Source: Metabacillus litoralis (GTDB taxonomy: Bacteria > Bacillota > Bacilli > Bacillales > Bacillaceae). From it: a stretch of 64,000 nucleotides of DNA. Under the pieces are notes generated by a model. It was not told the DNA's origin and ran no database searches. It saw only the letters and a list, made by a program, of their open reading frames with translations. A program made the position numbers and the translations under genes. Positions 34,475-43,101 of this stretch are shown here, piece after piece. Location of the stretch: the NCBI RefSeq assembly GCF_007994985.1, contig NZ_VOQF01000007.1, positions 310,001 through 374,000 of the forward strand, written 5' to 3'. Every line of letters begins with the position of its first letter. Position 1 is the first letter of the stretch.

Positions 34475-34756
34475 AGTGTAAAACCACCCCTTTTCCTAAA
34501 AATTCGAATAAATATATCTTATTCATTGTTAATAGGATGTGATTGGTGTTTTGACTAAATAGAGAAAAACTACATTCCAATCTTCAAAACTCAGTGAATA
34601 TCATTGTCCATATAAAAAAAGGCAGGGGTGTTTCTATCATTTTAAGCACTCATTCAATTCTACCTTCTTATACTATAGAAAAATGTTGCTTGTATTTATA
34701 AACCTATCAGTTTTGCATGTTTATTTGAATACAGCAATCAAGGAGGAAAAAATTTA

Positions 34757-35410
34757 ATGAGTAAAAAAACAACTGATGTGTTCAAATTACTAAAGCAAAT
34801 TGGATTTAAGCTCGAACATACTTTAAACACATCTATTAAAGATAAACTTAATAATGAAGAGATTGCTATGGCAATGAATTCAGGTGGTAAAGTGATTGCT
34901 CAAATTAGTGAGGCGATTCAAGAATATGTAGAAGAAGTATCTTCACAACTTAACCTTCCAACGAAAAAAGATATCGGAAGACTAGGTAAGTTAATTGTCC
35001 AATCAGAAGATAAGTTAGATGATATTGAGGATGAAATTAAAGAAGCGATAAATCTACTTAGAGAACTTAAAATGGAGATTGATAAAAAAGCAATCCATGC
35101 AACCAAATATATAAAGCCAGCTTGTCATAAAGGTAAAAAGCAATGGAAAAATAAACAGGTATATCTAAATAAACAGGTTTGTAAAAAAATTGATAAAATA
35201 AAAGATTCAGTAATTGATATCACGTCAAAACACTCAATCTGTTCAAAAACTAAGGATAGCCATTCTAATTCTAACATGGCGAATATAAAGCAAGAACTAC
35301 TAGATCAACTATTACAACCAACAACAAATGTGGACCTTAAAGAAGTAAATAATCTACTAACTAAACTTCTTCAAGAAAAAATAAGAAATAGTGGAAGTGA
35401 AAATGGGTAA
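34757..35410 (+). CDS. phaR: PhaR-like subunit of polyhydroxyalkanoate synthase
   Basis: 217 residues. The N-terminal half is helical and carries the phasin/PhaR-type motif LNLPTKKDIGRL at 65-76, followed by a coiled coil (about 80-112). This is shared with the class IV (Bacillus) PHA synthase regulatory subunit, which activates PhaC. The C-terminal half is unusual: Lys-rich with three or four cysteines (PACHKGKKQW, KQVCKK, HSICSK), then a helical tail. AAGGAGG lies before the ATG. The last eight bases overlap the phaC start, so the two are translationally coupled. The subunit assignment rests on the motif and the context; whether it activates PhaC is inference. Confidence 0.68.
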   Translation: MSKKTTDVFKLLKQIGFKLEHTLNTSIKDKLNNEEIAMAMNSGGKVIAQISEAIQEYVEEVSSQLNLPTKKDIGRLGKLIVQSEDKLDDIEDEIKEAINLLRELKMEIDKKAIHATKYIKPACHKGKKQWKNKQVYLNKQVCKKIDKIKDSVIDITSKHSICSKTKDSHSNSNMANIKQELLDQLLQPTTNVDLKEVNNLLTKLLQEKIRNSGSENG

Positions 35411-36458
35411 ATCTGACCTCGGTCATCAATATAATCTGGATCAAGAAATGAAGAGATGGCAGGGATTTTTCAAAGCAATTGTAAACCCAGAAATTGAAGT
35501 AGGTTTGACGCCCAGAAGTGCTGTTTGGAAAAAGAATAAAGCAACTTTGTGGTATTATCCCTCACCAAATAAAAAGTACAGTATCCCATTATTTCTCGTC
35601 TATTCGTTAGTAAATCAGCCCTATATTTTAGATATGGCTCCTGGTAATAGTATGATTGAAAGTTTCACTGAAAATGGTTTTGATGTGTATTTACTTGATT
35701 TTGGTATACCGGGCTATGAAGATCAGGATATAACAGCAAGCGACTATATTGTTAACTATATTCAAAAAGGTGTCAAAAGGGCACTTCGTCACTCTGATGC
35801 AAAAGAAATAACCATTATTGGTTATTGTCTTGGTGGAACACTTGCTACCATGTATGCAGCCATTGCTGAGGAACCTATTAAAAACTTAATTTTATCTGTC
35901 TCTCCAGTTGATTTTGAAACTGCTCCCTATTTTGATAAGCTGGCACAAGCTACTAAAGAGGGGCGTTTAGATTTTACTAACTTGCTAGAAACAACTGGGA
36001 TTATTCCAGCAAAAATGATCAAATGGGCAATGAGAATGGTTACAAGTCCCATCTATTTCACACCATACCTTTCCTTACTAAATAAAGCATATGATGACGA
36101 ATACGTAGACAAATGGAAACGTCTAAATAAGTGGACATCTGAACATATTCCTTTTACAGGAGCTGCTATGAAAGAACTCATCAATGAATTAGGAAAAGAG
36201 AATAAGTTAATAAATGGTGAACTTTATATTCATGATAAAAAAGCAGATCTAAAAAATATACATGCAAATTTGCTTGTTATCTCCACAGACTTAGATCAGC
36301 TTGTCGTAAAAGAGCAAAATATTCGTGTAATTGATTTTGTTTCAAGTAATGATAAAACATTTTCTCTTGTAAATGGAGGACATACTACACTCGCAACCGA
36401 TAAGGGATTACCTTCTTTTTTATCCGAGTGGCTACCTCAACGATCTGATCCTTTATAA
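35403..36458 (+). CDS. phaC: polyhydroxyalkanoate synthase PhaC (class III/IV)
   Basis: 351 residues. It polymerises (R)-3-hydroxyacyl-CoA into storage polyester at the granule surface. It has an alpha/beta-hydrolase fold with the synthase-specific lipase-like box GYCLGG, where Cys142 is the nucleophile. The partners Asp298 (STDLDQLV) and His327 (NGGHTT) complete the triad with the spacing seen in the class III enzyme. A GTG at 35391 is part of the GGAAGTGA ribosome site, so the ATG at 35403, inside the end of the upstream gene, is taken as start. No phaA, phaB, phaP or phaQ lies nearby, so monomer supply must come from elsewhere. Confidence 0.9.
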   Translation: MGKSDLGHQYNLDQEMKRWQGFFKAIVNPEIEVGLTPRSAVWKKNKATLWYYPSPNKKYSIPLFLVYSLVNQPYILDMAPGNSMIESFTENGFDVYLLDFGIPGYEDQDITASDYIVNYIQKGVKRALRHSDAKEITIIGYCLGGTLATMYAAIAEEPIKNLILSVSPVDFETAPYFDKLAQATKEGRLDFTNLLETTGIIPAKMIKWAMRMVTSPIYFTPYLSLLNKAYDDEYVDKWKRLNKWTSEHIPFTGAAMKELINELGKENKLINGELYIHDKKADLKNIHANLLVISTDLDQLVVKEQNIRVIDFVSSNDKTFSLVNGGHTTLATDKGLPSFLSEWLPQRSDPL

Positions 36459-36589
36459 GTGTCATCTTAAAGGAAATATAATGGCTTGGCTTTGTTAAAA
36501 CCTTAACATTGCCAGGCTTATTGACGTTCCTGATTCATAGCTTTCATGTGTAACTTTCTTCAGTCTTTTCACGCTGCATTCTTCCCTTA

Positions 36590-36715
36590 CAGTCATAGGG
36601 TCGATGTGGAGGACATGCCTGAGTAAATGGTCGTCATAGAGCTGATGAATGAATGAAAGACATTAGCGAGAGGAAAGCCCGAGTTAAAGTTCTTCATAGA
36701 GCTGATGAAGAACAT
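36590..36715 (+). repeat. tandem hairpin repeats with an AGAGCTG loop
   Basis: Two units exactly 60 bp apart (36617-36655 and 36677-36715) share GCCYGAGT, then TCATAGAGCTGATGAA. The second forms a perfect 9-bp hairpin, GTTCTTCAT and ATGAAGAAC around the loop AGAGCTG (36689-36713). The first is degenerate. A third, more eroded copy, TCATAGGGTCGATG, lies at 36593-36606. They sit between phaC and the IS21 relic. Confidence 0.75.
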
Positions 36716-36730
36716 AAGTACCTATTCTAT

Positions 36731-37112
36731 TTTATTAATCTTGAACTTAAAAAGGCAAAGCTAGAAAACCGGTTAGAATCTCGATTAAAGCACTATCTAT
36801 GGAATGTATAACATTATTAAATATGAAATTAGTTACCTTCCAATTGACAATGAAGATACCAAACTACTTTTTGAGCTAATTGATTTAAGATATGAAAAGA
36901 AAAGTACTATTTTAACTACAAATATTAGCTTTAAAGAATGGGATGCGATCTGCCAGGATACTAAATTAGCAAATGCAATATTAGATTGTGTTCTACACCA
37001 CGCAACAGCCGTAAATATTTTTGGACCTTCTTTCAGAATTAAAGATCACTTAGAAAAATTGATCAATCCTTATACATTCACAAACGATCAAAATTGTACA
37101 TTGTTAGCTTGA
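36731..37112 (+). pseudogene. istB: relic of IS21-family istB (transposition ATPase), 5' truncated and frameshifted
   Basis: From 36740 one frame reads LELKKAKLENRLESRLKHY. After a frameshift near 36797-36804 another frame continues EISYLPIDNEDTKLLFELID, RYEKKSTILTTNISFKEW and ILDCVLHHATAVNIFGPSFR. This is the Walker B to C-terminal part of IstB, where intact members read DEVGYLP and SNKPFSEW. The Walker A half is missing, the first acidic residues of Walker B are lost (YEISYLP), and no istA is present. The element is dead. The last part could still be translated from an ATG at 36804 as a 102-residue fragment, but a function is unlikely. Confidence 0.85.
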
Positions 37113-37129
37113 CATATACAACAAACCAT

Positions 37130-37175
37130 TCATTACACTTTGCCGACCATTCTAACATCATTGTCGACCATGATC
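37130..37175. mobile_element. possible right-end remnant of the IS21-type element
   Basis: Two short related words, GCCGACCAT (37142-37150) and GTCGACCAT (37163-37171), lie just after the istB relic. IS21 elements carry short repeats near their ends. No matching left end was found. Confidence 0.35.
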
Positions 37176-37210
37176 TTTCTTTTGCATGCGGAATCCCCTT
37201 TCTTACGTCC

Positions 37211-37256
37211 AAAAAATAAAAAAAACCCTTTCTCATTGACTATCTTTAGAAAGGGG
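37211..37256 (-). terminator. terminator of the DUF84 NTPase gene
   Basis: Minus strand: CCCTTTCT and AGAAAGGG around a 14-nt loop, followed by a long T run, just after the stop codon. Confidence 0.8.
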
Positions 37257-37266
37257 GGTGTTACTA

Positions 37267-37779
37267 CTATCTATTTTTGTATAAATATTGACCAATTAAT
37301 AAAGTGGATAACTCAGAAAACATTTGTGTACGATCAACTAAACCATTAGTGAAAATACCAATTGCTCCTTCATTTTGACGAACATTATGCTTCTTTACAT
37401 AGCTATCCATAACATCACCTAATTCTTGACCAGCAAAAACTTGATCTCCTATTTCATTTGGAATAATAATTCTTGCTCCACCAGCAACAACAGGCTGTAA
37501 GCTATCATCAACAAGTGCACCCCAATTGCATAAAAAGTAACCAATTTCAGTTTTCACAAGACCACCTTCTAAGCCGACACCTATATTTGCTTTCTCTGCT
37601 TCACGTGCATTTCTAGCACGATTAATTGCACCTAACATCGTTTCTTCGTCAGATAGAGGCTGATCAGAAACGTTAGAAGAAACATTTACAGAGATAAACT
37701 CACCTTTAACATATTGGGTAAATGCATTTGTAACTGCATTGATTTTGGTTGGGTTCTTCGTTCCAATTGCTATAATCAA
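37267..37779 (-). CDS. DUF84 family inosine/xanthosine triphosphatase-like protein
   Basis: 170 residues. It resembles E. coli YjjX, a house-cleaning phosphatase acting on non-canonical purine nucleotides. The N-terminal AIGTKNPTKINAV (residues 4-16), the acidic PLSDEETMLGAINRARNA, and GVGLEGGL with CNWGALVD are the family blocks. The TTG start has AGGAAA just upstream and the adjacent GGAGTAGGA. It precedes no partner gene; ytoP lies 64 bp upstream in the same direction, so co-transcription with ytoP is possible. Confidence 0.87.
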   Translation of the reverse strand: MIIAIGTKNPTKINAVTNAFTQYVKGEFISVNVSSNVSDQPLSDEETMLGAINRARNAREAEKANIGVGLEGGLVKTEIGYFLCNWGALVDDSLQPVVAGGARIIIPNEIGDQVFAGQELGDVMDSYVKKHNVRQNEGAIGIFTNGLVDRTQMFSELSTLLIGQYLYKNR

Positions 37780-37843
37780 ATTTCCTACTCCTATCTGACT
37801 CTATTATCAAACGCTAATACTTGCTATTTTGTAGTAAAATCAG

Positions 37844-38917
37844 TTAAGAATTATCCTTGATCGTTTTTACTGTTGTTGCATCACAAGATCTTACAAGACG
37901 TACCAATAGCTCTTTAGCTGCTGCATAATCCTCAACATGCATAATTGAGCCAGATGTATGTATATAGCGAGACGTAACACCAATCACTATTGATGGAACA
38001 CCTTGATTTGAAACATGTACTCTTCCTGCATCTGTTCCACCCTGTGAAACAAAATATTGGTATGGAATATTATGTGTCTTAGCTAAATCAAGGACAAATT
38101 CTCTTAACCCTCGATGAGTTACCATCGATCTATCTAGAATTCTAAGTACTGCACCTTTTCCTAAATGGCCAAATTCCTTTTTATCTCCATTCATATCATT
38201 AGCAGGTCCTGCATCTAATGCAAAAAACAGATCCGGATTGATTAAATTTGCAGCTGTTTGAGCTCCTCGTAGACCTACCTCTTCTTGTACAGTTGCTCCA
38301 GAATAGAGAGTATGTGGTAACGTCTCACCTTTTAATTCCTTTAATAATTCAATTGCTAACCCACAGCCATAACGATTATCCCATGCTTTAGCTAATATCT
38401 TCTTCGGATTAGCTAAAGGTGTAAAATCACATACTGGCACTATTTGTTGACCTGGTTTTATTCCTATTTCTCTAGCATTTTCTTTATCGTCTGCACCAAT
38501 ATCAATTAACATATTTTTTATTTCCATTGGCTTTGAACGTTGACTTTCGCTTAACAGATGCGGTGGAATTGAGCCAATTACACCTATAACTGGACCATTA
38601 TCTGTAATAATTTGTACTCTTTGAGCTAATAAAACCTGGCTCCACCAGCCACCAAGTGGTTGAAAGCGTATCATCCCATTATCAGTTATCGCAGTAACCA
38701 TAAAACCTACTTCATCCATATGTCCTGCTACCATAATTTTTGGATCTCCTGTGTTACCTCTCCTTACGCCAAATATACTCCCTAATTTATCCTGTATGAT
38801 TTCATCTGACAGCTGTGCAAGCTCTTGCTTCATAAAATCCCTTACTTGATGCTCATTACCCGGTGCACCCGGTAATTCAGTTAATGTTTTAAACATGTCT
38901 AAAGTTTCTTTATTCAT
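37844..38917 (-). CDS. ytoP: M42-family aminopeptidase YtoP
   Basis: 357 residues. It is a cytosolic dizinc glutamyl/deblocking aminopeptidase that forms dodecameric shells in this family. Metal and catalytic residues are visible: AGHMDEVGF (His and catalytic Asp), AWDNRYGCG (bridging Asp), [10 protein letters not shown] (catalytic Glu and ligand Glu), DAGPAND, and a late [13 protein letters not shown] lies five bases before the ATG at 38917; the frame opens four codons earlier at an ATG that overlaps this ribosome site. Confidence 0.93.
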   Translation of the reverse strand: MNKETLDMFKTLTELPGAPGNEHQVRDFMKQELAQLSDEIIQDKLGSIFGVRRGNTGDPKIMVAGHMDEVGFMVTAITDNGMIRFQPLGGWWSQVLLAQRVQIITDNGPVIGVIGSIPPHLLSESQRSKPMEIKNMLIDIGADDKENAREIGIKPGQQIVPVCDFTPLANPKKILAKAWDNRYGCGLAIELLKELKGETLPHTLYSGATVQEEVGLRGAQTAANLINPDLFFALDAGPANDMNGDKKEFGHLGKGAVLRILDRSMVTHRGLREFVLDLAKTHNIPYQYFVSQGGTDAGRVHVSNQGVPSIVIGVTSRYIHTSGSIMHVEDYAAAKELLVRLVRSCDATTVKTIKDNS

Positions 38918-39098
38918 ATTAACCCTCATTTCAAATATGTATATTAGGTAAGATCTTATATAAACTACTTTCTAGCTTTGCTAACATTGGAATGCAATTG
39001 ATTTATCTGAACATGATATAATGTAAACTGTAAAAATATACGCACAAACACAATCCTGTATAAATTTTATACGATGATCGAAACTAAGGGGTGACAAA

Positions 39099-39410
39099 AT
39101 GAAAGGTAAATATTTTTTATTAGGCTTAGGACTTGGTATTACAAGTACATATTTAGTAAAAAAACGAGTGGAGCAATCGAAAATCTCTTCTGATAAGGCA
39201 CTTGCAATCGTAAAAAAAGCCTTTAAAGAAAAAGGACCAATTGATGGATCTTGGATTTACACAATCCCAGAAATCTACTCTAATGAACATTTAATATATG
39301 AAGTTTATAAAGCTGGTATTTCTCGCTCTGTAGATAATCAACTTGAGCAATATGAAGCTTATATTGATATCTACACTGGAGTTATTGTACACGTTGAACA
39401 GCTTCATTAA
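39099..39410 (+). CDS. ytzB: small PepSY-domain protein YtzB
   Basis: 103 residues. A short N-terminal hydrophobic segment (YFLLGLGLGITSTYLV, residues 5-20) probably anchors the protein. The rest is a single PepSY-like fold (SSDKALAIVKKAF ... YEAYIDIYTGVIVHVEQL). PepSY domains are often thought to inhibit proteases, but no specific role is known for YtzB. Ribosome site AAGGGGTGA. It is divergent from ytoP and convergent with ytnP, sharing a bidirectional terminator with the latter. Confidence 0.85.
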   Translation: MKGKYFLLGLGLGITSTYLVKKRVEQSKISSDKALAIVKKAFKEKGPIDGSWIYTIPEIYSNEHLIYEVYKAGISRSVDNQLEQYEAYIDIYTGVIVHVEQLH

Positions 39411-39518
39411 AATTCAAAAAAACTATTTGCTTAAGTAAAAAGTTGTAAAGTTGCTTCTTGTCTTTTTCTTAGCCAACTAAATATTACGATATTAATAAAG
39501 GATAATAAAAGTTTTTAA

Positions 39519-39549
39519 CAAAGGGGATGTTTACTTTACATCCCTTTTG
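39519..39549. terminator. bidirectional terminator between ytzB and ytnP
   Basis: AAAGGGGATGT and ACATCCCTTTT form a stem (one bulge) around a 7-nt loop between converging genes. Confidence 0.8.
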
Positions 39550-39558
39550 TCTTTATAT

Positions 39559-40404
39559 TTAAGATCTAATACGCTCTATCTTTTCCAAAACATTACCTTC
39601 TTTATCCCATTTTATTGCCCGGTAAAATGCATCATGATAAAATATAAACCAGGCATTTTGGGATTCCCCAAACTCCAGCCATTTTTGTTTATTTTCAATG
39701 GATGTCATTGGGTAATCATCATAAGCTAGAACCCACAGAGGGTTTTTATGTGCATGTGTTGGCATTAAATCAGCCATATGGACAACAGTATCTTTCTCAT
39801 CTTGAAGGATAACTACGCTATGACCATCACTATGGCCACCAGTATGATGCATTTCAATACCTTCTATAACCTTGATCGAAGTTTCAAATGTTTCAACTTG
39901 ATGTTGAATTGCTTCCCAATTTTCTTTCCAATATGTATTACGTGATCGGATATTCGGATTTCTCATTTCTTCCCACTCAATAAAAGAGGTGATAATTTTT
40001 GCATTCGGAAAAACAGATATTAACTTATCATTTTCCCACTTTGTTAATCCACATGCATGGTCAAAGTGCATATGTGTCATAAGAATAATATCAACATCAT
40101 TTGTTTCCAAACCTAACTTCTTTAATGATTTTTCAACCATTGATTCTGCTCTTACCCCATAATTTCTAAGTTGCTTTTCATCAAACTTTCCAGAACCAAC
40201 ACCTGTTTCTATTAAAATATTAAGTCCGTTTTTTTGCACAAGCATAGGATCAGTTCGTAATTCAATTTGATTTTTATCATTGACCGGATATTTTTTAGAC
40301 CATAGCGGTTTCGGCACAACACCAAACATTGCACCACCATCAAGAAATGTTACCCCACCATCTAACCATGATATTTTTGTTTGACCAATTTGAAGTATTT
40401 CCAC
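39559..40404 (-). CDS. ytnP: metallo-beta-lactamase-fold lactonase YtnP
   Basis: 281 residues. It is a quorum-quenching lactonase-type hydrolase. The dizinc motif HMHFDH lies at residues 111-116, followed by the later His in [10 protein letters not shown] and the Asp in [14 protein letters not shown]. subtilis YtnP degrades lactone signals and interferes with streptomycete signalling. The frame extends to an ATG at 40419, but GGGAGGG lies in that extension, six bases before the GTG at 40404. No signal peptide is seen, so it is cytosolic. Confidence 0.92.
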   Translation of the reverse strand: MEILQIGQTKISWLDGGVTFLDGGAMFGVVPKPLWSKKYPVNDKNQIELRTDPMLVQKNGLNILIETGVGSGKFDEKQLRNYGVRAESMVEKSLKKLGLETNDVDIILMTHMHFDHACGLTKWENDKLISVFPNAKIITSFIEWEEMRNPNIRSRNTYWKENWEAIQHQVETFETSIKVIEGIEMHHTGGHSDGHSVVILQDEKDTVVHMADLMPTHAHKNPLWVLAYDDYPMTSIENKQKWLEFGESQNAWFIFYHDAFYRAIKWDKEGNVLEKIERIRS

Positions 40405-40594
40405 ATAAATCCCTCCCATTATTATCTTATCATAACTATATTCTATGATGGAAAGGAGAAGTTAGGTCTCATTATGTAAATTCAACATAAGCATTGACCT
40501 TTTAGTTCTAAGTTTGATTTCTTTGAAGGAACTATTGAGAATAATCTTTAATGAGGGTGGTCACGGAAATCATTCCATTTCAGAAATTAACAAC

Positions 40595-40622
40595 AAAAAA
40601 ACAGTGAATATCACTGTTTTCT
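40595..40622 (-). terminator. trmB terminator
   Basis: AAAACAGTGA and TCACTGTTTT form a perfect stem around a short loop directly after the trmB stop, with a T run on the minus strand. Confidence 0.82.
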
Positions 40623-40633
40623 CTAGCTTACTT

Positions 40634-41284
40634 TTATATATCTTCATTCATGTATTTTGCTTCAACTCGATAAATTCTTTGACCTTTTCCTGAGAACTTT
40701 TCTTCATACTCAGTCATAATATTTCCTTCGAAATCACTATTATGCAGATCTAAACTTAGATATTTCAGCTGTAAACCGTATTCTGAGAAGCTAATTAAAG
40801 AATACTCAAACAATCCCTGGTTATCAGTCTTAAAGTGTATTTCTCCACCTTTTATTAATATCTTTTCATATAAAGATAAGAAATCCTTATACGTTAGACG
40901 TCTTTTTGCATGACGAACTTTAGGCCATGGATCTGAAAAATTTAAATATACTCGATGAATTTCATTTCCATCAAAATACTCCGATAAATCCTTTGCATTA
41001 ACATTTAACAATTTGAAATTTTCAAGTTGTAAATCTACTGCTTTTTGAACTGCTGCTACAATAACACTGTCAAAAAGCTCAATTCCTATATAATTAATGT
41101 CTGGATTTTGCTTTGACATACCCGCTAAAAATTGTCCTTTACCAGTACCAACTTCAATATGAATTGGGTTATGATTACCGAATATCTCATGCCATTTTCC
41201 TTTATATTGCTCTGGATTTGAAATAGCATATTGAGAATGTTCTGTAATAAAATCATTTGCCCAAGGTTTATGACGTAAACGCAT
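40634..41284 (-). CDS. trmB: tRNA (guanine-N7)-methyltransferase
   Basis: 216 residues. It methylates N7 of G46 in tRNA using S-adenosylmethionine. The SAM-binding loop [16 protein letters not shown] lies near residues 40-55, followed by YIGIELFD and the family motif [16 protein letters not shown] near 115. Start [11 protein letters not shown] is typical. Its own terminator lies directly downstream. The upstream gap contains an orphan hairpin (41416-41456). Confidence 0.95.
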   Translation of the reverse strand: MRLRHKPWANDFITEHSQYAISNPEQYKGKWHEIFGNHNPIHIEVGTGKGQFLAGMSKQNPDINYIGIELFDSVIVAAVQKAVDLQLENFKLLNVNAKDLSEYFDGNEIHRVYLNFSDPWPKVRHAKRRLTYKDFLSLYEKILIKGGEIHFKTDNQGLFEYSLISFSEYGLQLKYLSLDLHNSDFEGNIMTEYEEKFSGKGQRIYRVEAKYMNEDI

Positions 41285-41415
41285 GAAGACACCTCTATCG
41301 ATTTATTATCGTTCTAAAAGATACCATGAATGGTACATGTTATCAAGTATGAAAAAGTGTAAAATGAATTTTTAGTTTGTGGCAATTTTACCTAACTTTA
41401 TTGCAGGCAGGCTAA

Positions 41416-41456
41416 AAACTAGGAGGCTGACTATAAAGTCAACCTCCTAGTTTTTA
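41416..41456. terminator. terminator-like hairpin between divergent trmB and ytzH
   Basis: AACTAGGAGGCTGAC and GTCAACCTCCTAGTT form a stem with one mismatch and a short loop, with T residues following on both strands. Neither neighbouring gene ends here, since they diverge. It may be a leader attenuator or the end of an unseen small transcript. Confidence 0.65.
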
Positions 41457-41537
41457 TATCATCTATTTATACCTGTATATTTTTACTCAAGTAATGACAA
41501 ATTATAGTTATATGTTTTATGAAAAGGAGTGTTTATT

Positions 41538-41816
41538 TTGCCAATTCAATATCATGATCAAGTAAATTTACTAAAAGATATATTATCAGAGCATCAAAGC
41601 GAATGCTGTGGAACTGTAGCAGAGTGTGAACAACTTGAAAGAGTCATCAAATCCCTTATGGTAAACTCTAACACAAATCCTAATGTGAAAAATATGCTTG
41701 AAGATATTTATACTTATAGTCAATCAGGGAAAAACTCTACTGAATTAGATCAACATATCCAATCACATCAAGAACAACTATCTCAATGGGTTGAAGATAT
41801 TAACACTTATTCCTGA
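41538..41816 (+). CDS. ytzH: YtzH-like protein
   Basis: 92 residues of unknown function. Small and helical, with the family start MPIQYHDQVNLLKDILSEHQ, two adjacent cysteines (SECCGTVAECEQL) and an acidic C-terminus. The TTG start at 41538 is chosen because AAGGAGTG lies six bases upstream; the longer GTG start at 41529 overlaps that site. Its stop codon overlaps the 3' end of the converging ytmP by ten bases, so the two transcripts must overlap antisense. Confidence 0.82.
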   Translation: MPIQYHDQVNLLKDILSEHQSECCGTVAECEQLERVIKSLMVNSNTNPNVKNMLEDIYTYSQSGKNSTELDQHIQSHQEQLSQWVEDINTYS

Positions 41817-42628
41817 GAACTGCTTTTGATCTTATTGATAATGATTGAAATATGTTCAACCCAATTATTCATTTCTTTGTTATTATTTTTTGCATGATAC
41901 CATAAAAAAGATGTTATGGCTTGTAACAGAACATACCAATAAATTCTCGTTCTCAGGTTTAAATTAAGCTCTAATCCGTAAGCTGAAAGCCATGCTTCCC
42001 AATCTGCTTCATCTATATACCAATATAATAATATACCTATATCAATAGCCGGGTCAGCAATCATTGCTCCATCCCAATCGATTAGGTAAAGCTGATTATC
42101 CTCAGATATTAACCAATTATTATGATTAACATCACAATGACAAACAACCTGGTCATTACATTGTACATCTGGAAGCTGCTCAATTAATAAATCAATCGCA
42201 TCCCTAATTTCTGGGGTTTCGATTTTCTCAAAAACAACCGCTTGCTGTATATCTTCAATTATGGAGTTAGGAGTTAGCGGTTGCTTTCCTAATCTTCTTA
42301 ACATATCTAATAACTCTTTAGAGCGATGTATTTTACGAAGAAGCTCAGCAACATGCTGACCATGCATATCTACTGCTTTTAATTCTCTCCCAATAAGACG
42401 ATGTTGGGCTGTAATAACATCTCCATTTTCCATCCGCTTCGTCCACATTAATTTTGGAACAATACCTTCTGCCGAAAGCACAGCTAAAAACGGAGAACTG
42501 TTACGCTTTAGAAAAAGCTGCTGTTCATCTTTTGTTGCAAAATATGCATCACCTGTTGCACCACCAGCAGGTGTGATTTTCCACTCGCTACCTAATACTT
42601 CTTCCAACCAGTTCACCTTCAATTTCAA
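41807..42628 (-). CDS. ytmP: aminoglycoside-phosphotransferase/choline-kinase fold protein YtmP
   Basis: About 273 residues. It has a small-molecule kinase fold: the catalytic loop HCDVNHNNWL contains the Brenner motif (H, D, N) and the metal site is LIDWDGA, followed by DPAIDIGILLYWY. The substrate is unknown; related proteins phosphorylate thiamine, choline or sugars. The start is uncertain: the frame opens at a TTG (42628) with only a weak ribosome site, and an AAGGTGA just inside the frame does not point to a better codon. Convergent with ytzH, with overlapping stops. Confidence 0.85.
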   Translation of the reverse strand: MKLKVNWLEEVLGSEWKITPAGGATGDAYFATKDEQQLFLKRNSSPFLAVLSAEGIVPKLMWTKRMENGDVITAQHRLIGRELKAVDMHGQHVAELLRKIHRSKELLDMLRRLGKQPLTPNSIIEDIQQAVVFEKIETPEIRDAIDLLIEQLPDVQCNDQVVCHCDVNHNNWLISEDNQLYLIDWDGAMIADPAIDIGILLYWYIDEADWEAWLSAYGLELNLNLRTRIYWYVLLQAITSFLWYHAKNNNKEMNNWVEHISIIINKIKSSSQE

Positions 42629-43101
42629 CCCAACATTTCATATAAGTATTTGAAAAGCACAAGCATCTTTATTCCAACCACAAGAATTAATAAATACTCT
42701 ATATTTCACAGTCACATAAGACGCTTGAACTAGACTCTAAAACATCAAGTAAAAAAACTTATTCATATTACTTACCAATTTATATATATTGACTTTAAAA
42801 TACATCCGCAAATTCAGCATAAAATTTATAGTAACTTTCTTTAATAAAAAGTACAACAACATTCTATTAAAAGCTTTGATAAGCCTTACATTGTTTTAAA
42901 TTATTTTTGCTGATAAATAAGAATATGTTACAGTTCATCATAATCTTGCCTTTACTGTTAAAGGAGCTAAAATCAACCGAATAAGTTTAACAGAGCAAAA
43001 AATAAAAAAGATAGCTGATAGTGATTATAGAACGTACACTATAGCTATCATATTAAATTTTATCTCCTAATTATGACGGTCGTCAAGTAAAAGTCGAAAT
43101 C
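42629..43101. other. intergenic region between amyX and ytmP
   Basis: About 470 bp, very AT-rich, between two minus-strand genes. Apart from the amyX terminator at its right end no feature is seen. Confidence 0.4.
43008..43050 (-). terminator. amyX terminator
   Basis: GATAGCTGATAGTG and CACTATAGCTATC pair with one bulge; on the minus strand a run of six T residues follows. Confidence 0.75.

Noticed and set aside
36590-36715. CRISPR array at the 60-bp tandem repeats
   Set aside because: There are only two to three units, repeats diverge along their length, the spacer is not unique sequence of constant size, and no cas gene is in the window.
36804-37112. The 102-codon frame as a functional small gene
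   Set aside because: Its sequence is the C-terminal half of IstB and similarity continues upstream in another frame, so it is a pseudogene fragment.
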